NCBI GenBank assembly: GCA_002049455.2
Contig: KV919157.1
Coordinates: forward strand, 1-61,509
Origin: Porphyra umbilicalis
Lineage: Eukaryota > Rhodophyta > Bangiophyceae > Bangiales > Bangiaceae
Direction of reading: 5' to 3'
Length of the DNA: 61,509 bases
Shown: piece after piece, positions 18,484 to 29,832 of the stretch
How the letters are laid out: each line of letters begins with the position of its first letter
Position numbering within the stretch: the stretch's first letter is position 1
Translations under genes and position numbers: made by a program
Notes under the pieces: model-generated
The model's database searches: none
What the model was told of the DNA's origin: nothing
Seen by the model: the letters and a program-made list of their open reading frames with translations, nothing else

Positions 18484-21393
18484 TTACCCCCCCCTCACCA
18501 ACCGTGCCAAGAATGTCGCAAACGTCCGATCACCCTCGGCAAAAATCGACTGCGCCCACTGCCAGCCTTCCCGAATGGCCTTCTCACGCGGAGCCCGACA
18601 CTCGTCCGCACCACCCTTATTCACTCTTAGTCTCCGATCGGTAGCCTTGCGTGCCCGTCTGGCCCCGTCTTTCGCCGGACGTCTCGTGGTTCTCACGAGA
18701 CTGCCGTCGCTCGCCTCTCGGGCAATCGCCATCGCCCGAACCAGATTAGCGCACCCATCCACCTCAGTCGCAGCCGAGAACTTAGCCGCGTTTTGGTTGT
18801 AGAATCCATGCCAGGCCTCAATGGACTGCTCGCCGTAGATGCCAATACTGCCAAACCGGGACAGGAAATCAGCAGCGTGCCGAAACAGGATGTGCAGCTT
18901 CGGGGAAATAGACACCCAGGGAAAGCACAGCTTCAGGTGGCGAACAAACCGGTCGACGCAGCTGCGGAAGTCCCTCACCTCCACGGGGCTCACGTCCACA
19001 GCCCTGTTCAAGGTCCGCACCAGCTTTCGCCAAAGAGCCCACAACCGCTTATACGCGACGTGGTCTCTCTCGGGTACAAGACCGAGCAGGGTGCGACAGA
19101 CAGCGTCACCGCCGTCGGCGATGGCGTGGCAGGCCCGCCCTATGAACACCCCCCCGTGGTAAGGCGCAGGGGAGACGCGCACGGACGTTCGTAGCGTCTC
19201 AGCAAGCTCATATGCGTAGGGTAGCCCCACAGCGAGCCCACGACAGGATATTATCAGCTCCACGGCCAACCGCAGAAGGCGCGTCGTCACTCCCATTGTG
19301 ATGTGAAGAGGAATCGGAACGACTTGCCGAGGATCTGAGGACAGCAGCGGCGCCCTAGCGATAGACCGGTGAGCGTCCTGAGAGAGCCTCAAGGTAGTCG
19401 CGTGAGGTAGAGTCGCGGGAGCGAAGGTGTCAGCCATGGAGCACAAGTGCTCAGCCGTTCGTAGATTGGTAGCGGCGGGCAACTCCAGGTCTTGCAGGGT
19501 CCCAAACCGCTTGTCTAAGTCCGCGTGCAACGCGCAGGCAGTCTTAGTACTGTAGCACATAAAGCATGGCATTGTTGCACTTGCCCCTTTGTGCCCATGA
19601 AAAGTACACAGGGCCTCGTAGTCACCCGACAAAAACAATCGCACAGCGCGCCGCTCGCCATTCACGACGACGCCGTCGCGCACGAGGTCCCGTACGTGCT
19701 GCAGATGCTCCTTCAGCATCTCGGATACCTCATCGTAGGAATCCTTCTCCGCCGGGCAGACAGCGACGAGGATGGTATTACTGAGCCGATGGGGGTGCTT
19801 CTGGTTTGCCAGCACCAGAACGACCATCACCGAGCTAGGAGAGCCCCCCTTATCCAAGCCCAACGCGAGGTGAACATCCTTCACGTTAGGCGGGGGTGAC
19901 GCCGCCAGACGGCAGCTGCCACTACCCACCGACGGTGGTGAGTAGGCCTCCGTTTGAGGAATTGGCACCAAGTCGGCGCCACGAATGAGACGCTCCACGA
20001 ATCCATTGGAAGCGCTCAGAGCAATCAGCTTCTCAGCGACCGCTTCCTTAAGGTTGATCAGATGAGCCCCTGTACTTGTCACGGTGACGCGTTTTGCCGG
20101 TAGATCAGCCAATCGGGCACGTGCAGCTCTCAAAACCGGCTGGCTCGCGAGACCCGCACGCGATCCGCCAAGCCCACGCCGGATGCCATTAAAGGCAGTC
20201 AGGCTCACTCCGTAGATCTCGATAAGTCCAAGCTGCTGCTTTGGGGTCAGCGGGAGTGGTTGAGCGGCCTTGCTACGTCGCCTTTGAGCCATGGTCGCGC
20301 GACCGCTCGCGACCGCTCCCAGCGCTATGGATTGCACATTAGAAGCCACTTCAGCATCCTCCTGGGACCCGACCACCTTAGCCAATAGGCTCGAGCCAAT
20401 CGCAGTTCGACGATAGCGCTGACTGCGCTTCACGCGTGCCTTAAGTGGCGACATCCGCTTAACGTACACGCTCTCGCGACCGTTCGCCCGCTTAGCGCGA
20501 AACTCAGGTGGACAGTCGTGTAGCAAGATGGCCGCCGCAATCTGCTGCAGTGTAGGACCGTCGCGGTCGTTCCAAAACGCGCCTCTGCGGAGAAGCGCCA
20601 AAAATTCCGAGCAGCCAGGCGAATGAGGAGGAGGGGCGCGGGCTGACGCAATCGCTGATTGGGCCGCCTTCTGCTACTCGTTCAGGCGGACGACACACCG
20701 CCTCTCAAAATCAGCTTGGGTCAGCGCCTCTGCACGCTCGCGTGTCAATGTGCACACGCGTGCGGCAAGGTGGGAGAGGCTTGGACCTGCCGAAACGTGA
20801 GTGGTTGCCAATGAGCTGGACAGTGACGAGCCACCGACGGGAGCACTGCCAGACGCCGCGCTGGAGTGACCACGCCAATTCTCACACGAGATTGGGGCCA
20901 CCAAAGTCGGCGTGGACGAAGGTGGCACAGGGCCATCGACGACATCCGTCTCTGCGGAAGCCTTGCGTAGCCGTGCCCGCTTACTCCGACAGTAACAGCG
21001 GTCGCAAGTACCGTGCGGAATACCAAAATCTTCGGTGGCACGTAGGGACTCGCAGGGGATGGCAGGCAGCGCACGCACGCATGCATGCAGCACCTCGTCC
21101 AGCTCGGGGAAAGCCCGGTTTTGCCAGGCTCGCAGTCCATTACTGGGCCGTAGAAAGGCGTCTGAGAATCCCGTGCAGCGATACGCCCAGACAGCTCCAG
21201 GGAACGCGCTCCTGATATCAGCATCGGACAGACTGCAGGTGGAACGCAAAGTACATGAGAGAAAGAAGAGCAACAGAGCGCTTCGTAATAGTGTGAGCAT
21301 ACAGACAGCGTATATGGATTGACACCTGTCTCTCGAAAAATCTGTGGCGCCTCTGCAACAGGCAGGCCCTGCCGATGTCCTTTCTCGCGCCAT
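18484..21393 (-). pseudogene. Large transposase-like gene of an unidentified family, split by one in-frame TAG
   Basis: From an ATG at 21393 the frame runs 239 codons to a TAG (20674-20676), then continues in the same frame without another stop to 18484, about 969 codons in all. An internal ATG at 20601 would give 705 residues. The 705-residue part has the layout of an RNase H-fold DDE transposase. Acidic residues are D250 (LALGLDKGG) and D327 (LFLSGDYEAL), a CFMC pair follows at 346-349, then PLHITMG at 432 and SPKLHILFRHAADF near 567, and GEQSIEAWHGFYNQN with E591/E595 near 591-605. The N-terminal part has a CDRCYC motif. I cannot name the family. Terminal repeats were not found. The TAG makes it a pseudogene unless read through. 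Confidence 0.6.
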
Positions 21394-22942
21394 ACCTTTC
21401 GCGTCCTCGCTTGCCTGCCATGTTTTCCGGCGAAGAACTCCAAGTGTTCTCAGGAGTTATTTCCTGCTGCACCATATTACACGGAAGTAGAGACGTTGAG
21501 TAATACCATTCAGTCGTTAAGCGGAAGAAAAGATGCCCGTGCACGGATAATGTCAGTAAGGCCATCACGCGATTGCCATTAGCGACATCGTTCGAGTTTA
21601 CAATCTGCCTTCGTTTGGGTGTCAGCGGCGCACTTACTCTCGTACGGTCCTAGAAGACGGAGCGGTCGGACGCAAATCGAGAAGGGGGAGGAGGGGGGGG
21701 GCGGAAAAGGCACGGATGGTGCGTGGCACGTGGATCTGCTGTGTCCCATGCTTGGACACACGAGACGAATTGGACGCGGTCGTCACCACGCTGCTCCAGT
21801 GATCGGTTCATTTGACCCTCTGCGTTGGGTCAACAGGGGTGGGGTCACACCCCTCTGACAAGCCGTGAGACGGTCCAATTCTAGGGTCGCGGGTCGCGAC
21901 CCTTCGCTCCATTCACATTTCTCCACGTAGTAAAATCATTTTCATACACGTCTGTAAGCTTGAAAGCCAGATCGGACACCTTAACTGGGCGTGGGCCGCA
22001 GGCCTGTCCTGATGACGACCACGAAAGGAAGCAGGCAGCTCTATAGTAGCCGTCGTTCGTCTTGATGGGGATGGGAAGGGGGCATCGTAAACGGTCAAGG
22101 TCACTGCTTTGTGACCACAGAGCAGACGGTGAGGGATGCGGGGCGTTTGTCTGCATGTTCATGTCATGTCTGAACCGCTTGACAACGCTCGACGAGTCGG
22201 ATTCCAGATCCGCGTCCAACAGCCGAAATAAATCAAATACATGTTTGATGTAAGTTTTTCAGCCCGATCTGTGGCCGTGCACACGGTCGAGATTGATTGT
22301 GTGAAGAACTGGTACAGCCCCAATTTTAGGTGCATTTTTTAGACAACGAACGGGAACACTTCGTTGGAAACGGAAACGACGTGCTTCCTCGTGAGTTTCT
22401 CAGGAGTCCGTCCATATATTTTTCGTTCGAAGAACGAACAGAAATTCCTATGTTCTGAGGCAGTTGTGAAAAACTGGTGCCAGACGGATACGAGTAGTAC
22501 TCATGGATACCCTTGGTGATCCGATGTCGCGAGTATCTTGGGACGTCCCATTCGCCGAGTATGAGTATGGGGGACGCGTCGAAATATTCCACGGGTACGA
22601 GTATATACCCAAAATATATACTCGCGTGATACCCTTGCCGACATACTCTTGGTGTGGCCTGGTTCATACCTGCATGACCCTCTGGTACGCCTCGCAGGGA
22701 CAATAGGGTGCGCTGCATACACAAAGCGAAGGCGAGGCGGCCCACGTATGCCCACCTCTGCCTCCGCTTTAGTGCCCGACGGTGGATTCTCTTCTTGTGC
22801 ATGCTTTGTGCGCTTCTCTGTACCGCTCGAATAGGTCAGAAGGCTGATTTCCCAAACATAAGAACGCGGAACTGTGAAAATTAAATAGTCCTCAGATCTG
22901 GGGAAACTGTGAATCGTCCTCGGGGGTCCCACACACACCAAC
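21394..22942. other. Intergenic sequence, no gene recognised
   Basis: It is less GC-rich than its surroundings. It contains a perfect hairpin AGGGTCGCG-GGT-CGCGACCCT (21883-21903) and another near 21835-21856 (AGGGGTG / CACCCCT). Near 22560-22630 there is a repeated GAGTATAT/ATATACTC pattern. Nothing codes convincingly. Confidence 0.5.
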
Positions 22943-23923
22943 TCACCCACGCCCCACCACGCCGGCACGCCCACCCCCTTTCACGCCCACCGCCCCCCCC
23001 CCCCTCGCCCCCGCCGCCTCGGTCCGCACCTTTCGCGCGGCCACCGCATCGAACGGCCCGACTGGCGCCGTCAACAGGACCAGGTCGCAGCGAAACGGCG
23101 CCGCCTGCGGCGCCGCCGCCGGCGTGACGGCCCCCCGCTGCACCACCATCGCGTGGAGGTCCATGCGCACCCCGTTGGCGGCGGAGGCCTACCAGCCAGC
23201 GCGCCACCGCCGCCAACCGCCGCGGCGGGGCCACGCGCACCCCCGCGACCGCCCGATGGGTTTGCACCACCGTGGCGGGGGTGCCCTTCCCCCCGCTCGC
23301 GTCCCCTCCCGCCCGCCCCGTCCACCGCGCCGACGGTCGGCCAGGCGGTGGGCGTCGCGACGCGCCGCGGCGCGGGGCGGCCTGCCGCGCACCCATTGCC
23401 GCTACGGACAGAAGCGGCCGCGGGGGCGGCCCTGACGCACCGACGCCCGCCTGCGCGGTCCCGGCCCGCCCGCCGCGGGTGGCGTAGGTTCTTCTAGGCG
23501 CGCGTGGGGAGACCCCCTTGGCGGCGGCGGCGGCGGCGGCGGCCGGCCCGGACCGCGTCCACTCCGTGGCGCCCACGTCAAGGCCCGTCGAGCCCGACGC
23601 GCCGCGTCCCATCGGCGGAGGGTACGGCGGATCCCGGCTCCCCTGCCCCCCTTTTTGCCGTCGCCGTTGCGGGGTAGCGGCGCGACAGGGTCCACGCACG
23701 CCGCCCGCGCCGCGTCGGCAGACCGCCCGTCGGCCGCCGCGGCAGCGTCGGCGGCGTTCGCGGCCCGCCCTCACACGTCCCACGTCGGCGGCGGCGGGGT
23801 GTCGCACGGGCCCCGCACGGCGAGCTCGTCGAGGCCGCGGTGGCGGAGGGGTTTTACCTGGGGGGGGCGGAGCGAACCGCCTGTAACGAGCGCGGCCGCG
23901 TCGTCCGTGGTCCGCACCGCCAT
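22943..23923 (-). pseudogene. Possible gene or gene fragment of unknown function
   Basis: From an ATG at 23923 the minus strand reads a protein-like stretch (MAVRTTDDAAALVTGGSL, then RGLDELAVRGPCDTPPPPTW). It meets a TGA in the context GACGTGTGAG, which could instead be a splice donor, and continues in the same frame for roughly 75 residues (VDPVAPLPRNGDGKK). Further left, another frame reads VRMDLHAMVVQRGAVTP and RCDLVLLTAPVGPFDAVAAR. The pieces look more like protein than the surrounding shadow frames, but no domain is recognised. Exon boundaries are uncertain. Confidence 0.25.
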
Positions 23924-24371
23924 GGCGCGCGACGCTCCGGGGGTGGTGGGCGGTGATGGAGGGAAGGCAGCGTGAGATTTGCCAACAGACGGCAGTGCCG
24001 GCTGGGGCCAATGGGGAGAGCGAGCATCGGGGTCGTGCCGGGGTGGCTGCCGTGCTCATGGCAGAGACATTACAGGAAATGACCCTCGTCTACGCTTTCA
24101 TGGCCAACGTGACACGTGAAGCCGCGGTGCAAGGTCATCGGCGGGAGCCGACACCCGGCGGGTACAACAAAAGGGGAGCAAACAAAAAAAAGAAATTGAT
24201 TGAATGACGAAACCCAGAGAGAGAAGAAAGAAACGAGCCAAACGGGGCGGACCCCCAAAAACGGTCAAGCGGGGAAAGGCAGTCGGCCACCACGGGCAAA
24301 GGGGATGGTGTGTGGCGGCGGTGCCAGAGCAGAGAGGGGAAGTGTCCAGGTCGGTCGATGCGAGCAGCCGC

Positions 24372-25608
24372 TTACATTGTGTTGAAGTGCTGGAGCATGT
24401 CGATGGTGCCCCGACCAAACACCTGCTGGCCCGTGATGATGCCACCGGCTGTGATGCACCAAACAAGCCCAAAAATAACAGTGAAGAGCAAGATGGTCTG
24501 TTAGCATGCACGTTTCACCGGTCGCAGCGAGACGCCGGCACACTCCTCGAAGCGCCACAACACCAACAGCCCAAAATCTTCCAGAGATGAACAGCAAGGA
24601 GGACCACGTACTCCCGATCATAGCCAGCTGTGGTGAATAAAACGGACGAAGGTCCCGCCATAATGTCAAAGAGGAGAAGGAAAGCACAACCAAAAGAAGC
24701 GACAGAGCATACAGGCACTGGCGGAAAGGGTGCCGTTAGCATCGAGGAGCGCACGAAAAGCAACATGGCCCAACAGCGTTCCCTCTCCTCTCCACGGCGC
24801 TCGACACCCCAACCGTTCCCGTGCAACCCGCTCAAACGTACACGGCCGTTCTTAATCTCCGCCTTCTCGTAGTGTGCCCGCTTCGCCGCGTCCTTGCCGA
24901 GGCCAAGCGGGTCAAATTTGAAGTCCCCGGGCGCGCGCTCGCCCTTGAGCGTCTGCTTGATAGCATAGTAGGAGATGGCCTCAAACGCGCCAATGAAGAT
25001 GAGCAGCTGCGCCATCCCCGTCTGCAAATAGTGGTCGTGCGCGGCGATGGTCGGGGTGATCTTGGGGAAGTACGAGCCACCCCACGTAAAGACCTCCTGT
25101 ACGAGCAGGCCGACAGACGCCAGCATACAGATGCGGCCGTGCTCTGTCAGTCCAGAAGAGGGGGGTGGATTCAGCGTTCATGAGCAAATGCTCACAAGGA
25201 AAGAGGGCGAGAGGGTCAGTACCAATGGCTCCATCAGGCAGGCAACGGCTCGACACGCGCAGTCCGAGCAGCCAGCAGCACCACCACGCAAGGCCACCCC
25301 CTCCCCACAAGCAGCCCCCGCCCCTCTCCCGCTAGCGCCCGAACGCAAAACGCACTCAGCTCGCTCTCGCGCAGGTACGCGACGGGCACATAGTCGCTGA
25401 TGCCGAGCGGGTCAAACTCGGCGTTGGCCGCCCACCCGTCCAGGTTCTTGGGCTTGAGGAGGAACGGCACGCTCTTGGACATCTCAGCCATCATCCGCAC
25501 GGGGGCGGCGACGGGCGCCGCCGCGGGTGCCGCCGACACGGTCCGCGGCACGGCGGCGCCGAGGAAGGCGCGGGACCCGACCGACGCCGAAGCGACAAAG
25601 GCAGCCAT
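24372..25608 (-). CDS. LHCR: Light-harvesting chlorophyll-binding antenna protein, LHCR type (four exons)
   Basis: The gene encodes a plastid thylakoid LHC antenna, in red algae typically attached to photosystem I. Proposed exons on the minus strand are 25608-25356, 25143-24842, 24627-24612 (16 nt) and 24448-24372, all with GT...AG introns, giving about 215 residues, normal for LHCR. Residues 1-40 form an Ala-rich transit peptide. The mature part has FDPLGISDYVPVAYLRESEL followed by KHGRICMLASVGLL (first chlorophyll-binding helix), a middle helix (AQLLIFIGAFEAISYYAI), then FKFDPLGLGKDAAKRAHYEK and AEIKNGR joined to LAMIGTGG (third helix). The codon for K before HGR spans intron 1. The micro-exon and last acceptor were chosen because they keep phase and restore the third helix. 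That join is the least certain part. Confidence 0.85.
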
Positions 25609-25630
25609 TGTGGAGTGGATGGGGGGGCGG

Positions 25631-25694
25631 GCGAGGGGCAAAAAACGTCAAGCGAGCGGCGAGGGGCAAAAAACGTCAAGCGAGCGGCGAGGGG
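25631..25694. repeat. 28-bp direct repeat upstream of the LHC start codon
   Basis: GCGAGGGGCAAAAAACGTCA followed by AGCGAGCG occurs twice in tandem (25631-25658, 25659-25686) with a third partial copy. It lies 23-86 bp upstream of the LHC ATG, so it falls in the 5' UTR or core promoter. It contains ACGT. Confidence 0.75.
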
Positions 25695-26637
25695 GGGTCG
25701 TCGATGCGGGCGGGTGGAGCGGAGTGGCTAGTGGTGGCGTGTGGGGGCGGAGGCGGAGTCGTGCGGGACGGCGACCAGGAGCAGAGGCAGCACTCGAGCA
25801 CTGGCGGCTTCGGGCAGCGGGCGGCCAGTAAAGTGGGCTTGTCAACACCAGCTGCAGCGCGAGAGGGGGCGGAGGCGGTGATCAGCTGCCGACGCAGCCT
25901 GCGCCTCCGCCAGTGGCAGACCCGCCCCACTGCTGCGGTTCGACTCCCAAGCGACGCTCCCGGTTGCGCAGACAACGGCAGCGGCCGCTGCGGGCCACAC
26001 AAGGGGGTGCGCGCTTGGAGGATCCGCCCGAGCCCGCCTCCTCGGCCATCTGTGGCAACAGGAGATCGCGAGGTCAATCCCAGAGCACATCCAACCCCAC
26101 GCGGCGAAGGCTGAATCTTTCGATCAGACAGCGGGCAGCCAATGAACGCGCTGCTGTGCCTGAGATCCAGGGGCCATTGCGCCCGACGATTGGGTGCACT
26201 ATGGGACATATCAATTGGCAGGACAATCAATTGGAAGGTGTTTGAAAGTTTTAAGATTGCTGTGGGGGTCGGCCGGGTCGGGCGGTGACAAGTGTGCGGC
26301 CACGTTCAAGATGGACACGGCCACGCACCGGCATCGGGACGCCGGCAAGACGAACAAGCAAGGAGCACATGCCTCGCCCCATCAGGCCTGTACAACGCAA
26401 CACGGACAAGCAGCCCCCCGTGCCACTCGACGGGCGCACCTCAGCAACAGCCGCGGCGGCGCGCACGCCGCGCGCGGCCCGCCACGAGACAGACCCGCCC
26501 CCCACCGCCGGGCCGCCGGCACGGTGCCACCCAATGTCGAGGTGCAGGTGGGAGTCACGGACGGTTGCCACCGCCGCGGGTGCGGGGAAAGCGCAGAGCG
26601 CGGGTAACCGCGGGCTCTACTCTCCCCCACAACACCC
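25695..26637. other. Upstream region of the LHC gene and downstream region of the BAH gene
   Basis: No coding sequence is recognised. It should hold the LHC promoter (right of 25608) and the BAH 3' UTR. Open frames on both strands are compositional. Confidence 0.4.
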
Positions 26638-27837
26638 CTACTCGTCATCGTCATCATCATCGTCGTCGCCGCTGTCGTCAACGTCTCCTTCGTCCTCGCT
26701 CTCGCTGTCGGCAGCGTAGTGGTACTTTTCAGCGTCGTCCACAAGCCTGCGACGCGTGGCATGAACGTCGGGTGGGGGAGGGGCGCCGCAGTGTAAACAC
26801 GGCAGAAAAAACAAAGCCACGGCAGCGCGAAAGAGTGGGCGACGAGCGAGCAAACGACGGTGGCCGGGAGGACACGCAGCCCGGTACAGTACCGTTTCGT
26901 CAGTGGGAACGTCCCCCGTGTGGGCCACCACGGGTACCACCATGCACGCAGCACCCCCACACAGTAAGAGGGGCGACAGGTCACCCGCCGCCCTCAACCT
27001 ACCCCCCCCTCCTCAGGAGCCCCACCCAACGTACTGCGCTTGCAGGTCGTACACCTTGGTGCAAAAGTGGTGGTGCAGCGGCGCCTTCTTGGAGCCCTGC
27101 TCCAACCACAGTGGCCGATTGAATACCTTGCACGTGCCCATCAGCGTCTGCACCTTGTTCTCGTCCAGGTGGGTGGAGAAGTAAAGCTCGCCGGCCGTCT
27201 TTTCTTTACCGGGCGGCCGGTTTTTGACGCCGCTGGGGATGTCCTGCCGCTTGTAGTACCAGTAGGACACGTAGACCCTGTAGGCGGGAGGGGGGGCAAC
27301 GGGGACGAAAACACCCCAAGGCAAGAGGACGGAGGCGGCGCCATCAAACAGCAAAAAGCGACGTCACAGCGGCAGGCAACAGACACCCGCACAGGACAGA
27401 GAAAACTGCGACCATCCGGTCAGCCCCCCGCCCGCTCGTCCAGGCAGCCGCGGAACCTTAGCCGTGCGGCATCCGCACCACCGCCCACGTCGCCGCGCAC
27501 CGCACGCCCCCCCGCCTAGCCCGAGCGCGCACCACCTTTGGGCACCACCCCCCCTCCTCTGCACCCCCCCCCCCTCCCCCCCGCAAACGCACATGTTGCC
27601 ACTCGGGTCGCGGTAAAAGAGGAGGATCTTGGCGACCCACGGGTTTTCAAAGTCCCCACAGTTGACGAGCACATTGTCCCCCACCGTGTAGATGGTCCCC
27701 CCCGCCTTGAGGACGCTGTACGTGGGGATTTCGTTTTCCAACTTGCTCGGCCCGAGGAAGGTGTAGGAGGTGGCGGGCGCCGCCTCGGGCACGAGCAGGT
27801 CCGTCTGAGGCTCCTCGGCGGCGGGGCGGGACGCCAT
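26638..27837 (-). CDS. Small BAH-domain protein with an acidic tail (three exons)
   Basis: This is a probable nuclear chromatin-associated protein. The ATG at 27837 starts MASRPAAEEPQTD. Exons are 27837-27593, 27277-27035 and 26746-26638, joined by GT-AG introns that keep phase (an ATG codon and a CAG codon are each split), giving 198 residues. The BAH domain covers roughly residues 35-160: YSVLKAGGTIYTVGDNVLVN, PWVAKILLFYRDPSGNM, then VYVSYWYYKRQDIP, GELYFSTHLDENKVQTLMGT and CKVFN. The last 35 residues are Asp/Glu-rich and end in a run of aspartates. Unlike plant SHL/EBS proteins it has no PHD finger. Specific function is not inferable. Confidence 0.85.
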
Positions 27838-28292
27838 GGCCGCGCCGCGGCTCCCGTGGGGGCTAACAGCAACGGAGGGGGGCGCGGGGGGGGGGGTGGC
27901 AAGCTCCAACCGGGAGCGCACCACAAGAGACGAGGCGGCAAGACCGCGACAAAGGGGGTGGGGGGGACGAAGCGCGCCTGCCCAGCCGACCCCGACACCC
28001 CACGTCGGCCGCCGCAAGGGCGCGCCCGCGCGGCGCCCTGACGCTGCCGCCGACTCGGGGCGGTGCCCGCCAAACGGCGGGAGCCACAACAGCACACCGG
28101 CAAGGCTGGCGCGGGGCGGGCGGGGTGGCGAGCGGGAAGGGGAGCGCGTACAGTACCGACCACCCGGCGCCGCCAGCAGCACGCGCGCTGCCGTTGCGGG
28201 CGCGCCCCCGCGAGGCGTGGCCCGCTGCGCACGTGTCGGCGGCGGCCATTGGCGGCAACGGCGGGGAGCGTCTGCCGCGCGCAGAGGGGACA
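27838..28292. other. Upstream region of the BAH gene
   Basis: GC-rich. No gene is recognised, and it presumably holds the BAH promoter. Confidence 0.4.
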
Positions 28293-28305
28293 GGTGATTA
28301 TATTT

Positions 28306-28471
28306 GATTATAGTCTCCCCAATTTTGGCCGATCCCGACAAGAACAACGGTGCAGAACAGATGCACGACAGCCATCCATCCCGCCGGATACGATCTCTCG
28401 ACCAATCAAAAGTCGTGCGGACTGGAGGTTGTTCTTGTCCGGATCGGCCAGAATCGGGGAAGACTGCAATA
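28306..28471. mobile_element. Short inverted-repeat element related to the TA-flanked MITE at 9604-10044
   Basis: The left end reads CCCCAATTTTGGCCGATCCC followed by GACAAGAACAAC. The complement of the right end reads CCCCGATTCTGGCCGATCCG followed by GACAAGAACAAC, about 3 mismatches in 32 bp. Weaker symmetry extends out to about 28293-28484. The right terminus TATTGCAGTCTTCCCCGATT resembles the terminus of the 9604 element (TATTGCTGATCCCCCAATT). Flanking TA is seen only on the right. Confidence 0.55.
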
Positions 28472-28825
28472 CTGTACAATCACCGTCATTTCAATGACTC
28501 TAGCGCCAAACACGTGGTCTGCAGGCGCCACGCGCAGGCGCCACTGCCTTCCAGCCGCCGCGCCCCGCACTCCACCCGCCCCTCTCCCCCCTGCGCGACT
28601 CGGCGGTCCGTTGCCCCCCCCCCGCCCCCCCCCGCGCGTGGACGCCAACCCCCCGGCGGTTTGTCTCCACCCCCCCGCCGCGTCCCCCCACCCAGGTGCC
28701 GCTCCCCCGCCCCACCCCCGCGCCCCCCCCCCGCCCCCGCCGCTGCCGCCGCCCGCGCCCACCGCCCGACGCTGCCGCCGCCCGCGCCCGCCGCCGCCGC
28801 CGCCGCCGCCGCGGCGCCCGCCGCC

Positions 28826-29294
28826 ATGGCGCCCGCCGGCGCGGCCGCGGCCGCGACGACCTTCCTCCCCCCCCCCCCCCCCTGGCGTCTGCCACTGCCC
28901 GCCGGGGCGTGTACGCCACGCGGCGCCCGGCGGGGCGCCCCCCCCCCCCACCGCCGAGGCCCCCCCCCCCCCCGCCGCCGCGGCGGGGAGTTTCGGCTGC
29001 CCCCCCCCCCCCCCCCCAGACGGCGGGGGCGGCGGGGGGAAGCGCGGCGGCGGCCCCCCGCGCGCGCCGGGGACGGGCGGCACCCCCGACGACCGCCTCC
29101 GCGCGCTCGTCAACGCGTGGTCGTTTGACTGGGGCTTCCTCGTCGGCATTGCCGCCATTGGGCTGGTCGGGGTGGGGATGCTGTCGGTCGCGGCGGGGGG
29201 GGGATTGCGGGCGTGGGGGCGGCCCCGTCGGCAGCGGAGCGGGGGGGGGGGGTGGGGGGGGGACCCCGTCTTGGAGCAGGTCCTCGACTTGTGA
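28826..29294 (+). CDS. Possible small single-pass membrane protein, frame uncertain in C-runs
   Basis: The ATG at 28826 opens an Ala/Pro-rich N-terminus (MAPAGAAAAATTFLPPP), and a different frame ends at 29294 with a convincing stretch: DDRLRALVNAWSFDWGFLVG followed by IAAIGLVGVGMLSVAAGG, one membrane helix, and a short tail. The two are joined only if one of the long C-runs (28867-28880, 29000-29017) has a different length, so an assembly error or real frame damage is possible. The N-terminus resembles a transit peptide. I do not recognise the family. Confidence 0.35.
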
Positions 29295-29832
29295 GGGGGG
29301 GGGGGGGGGAGTGCGGGGAGGGGCGGCCGCGGGGTGGGGGCGCTCGCATGCACGCGCGTGTGGGGTGAGGAATGGGGGATGCCTCGGACCGCCGCCGCGG
29401 GGGTCGGGCGCGGGGGTGGCGCCTCGGCAGCGCCGGGCGTGTGGCGGGCGCGGACCGCCCCACCGCACCGCGCGGCTCGGGCGCGGGCGGCGTCGACGCC
29501 GCGCTGTGCCCGCGAGGCGCGGCGCGTGGCGCCCGTGCGGGGGTTTCGACCGGCGGCGGTGCTGCGGCGCTCTGCTGGTCTGCGCCTTGTCTGCGGTGCT
29601 GGCCCTCATACCACCGGCGTGGTCGGCGTCGGCGCAAGCAGAAAAGAAGAGTTGTGTTATTCTTGAGTGTGGTGTCACGCCCCGCGACGTCGCTCGCCGA
29701 CCCGTGGCTACACCAGCGACGCGCCCGTGGCCCGCTGCTCACCCACGGTGCCCGACCAATCCACTCATCGGCGCACCAGCCAGCCGGCCGCGCCCCGCCG
29801 TCCCCCAACCGACCATCTCCGACTGACCCCCT

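Noticed and set aside
22881..24059. 392-codon minus-strand frame
   Set aside because: It is Arg/Gly-rich and out of phase with the more protein-like segments in the same region.
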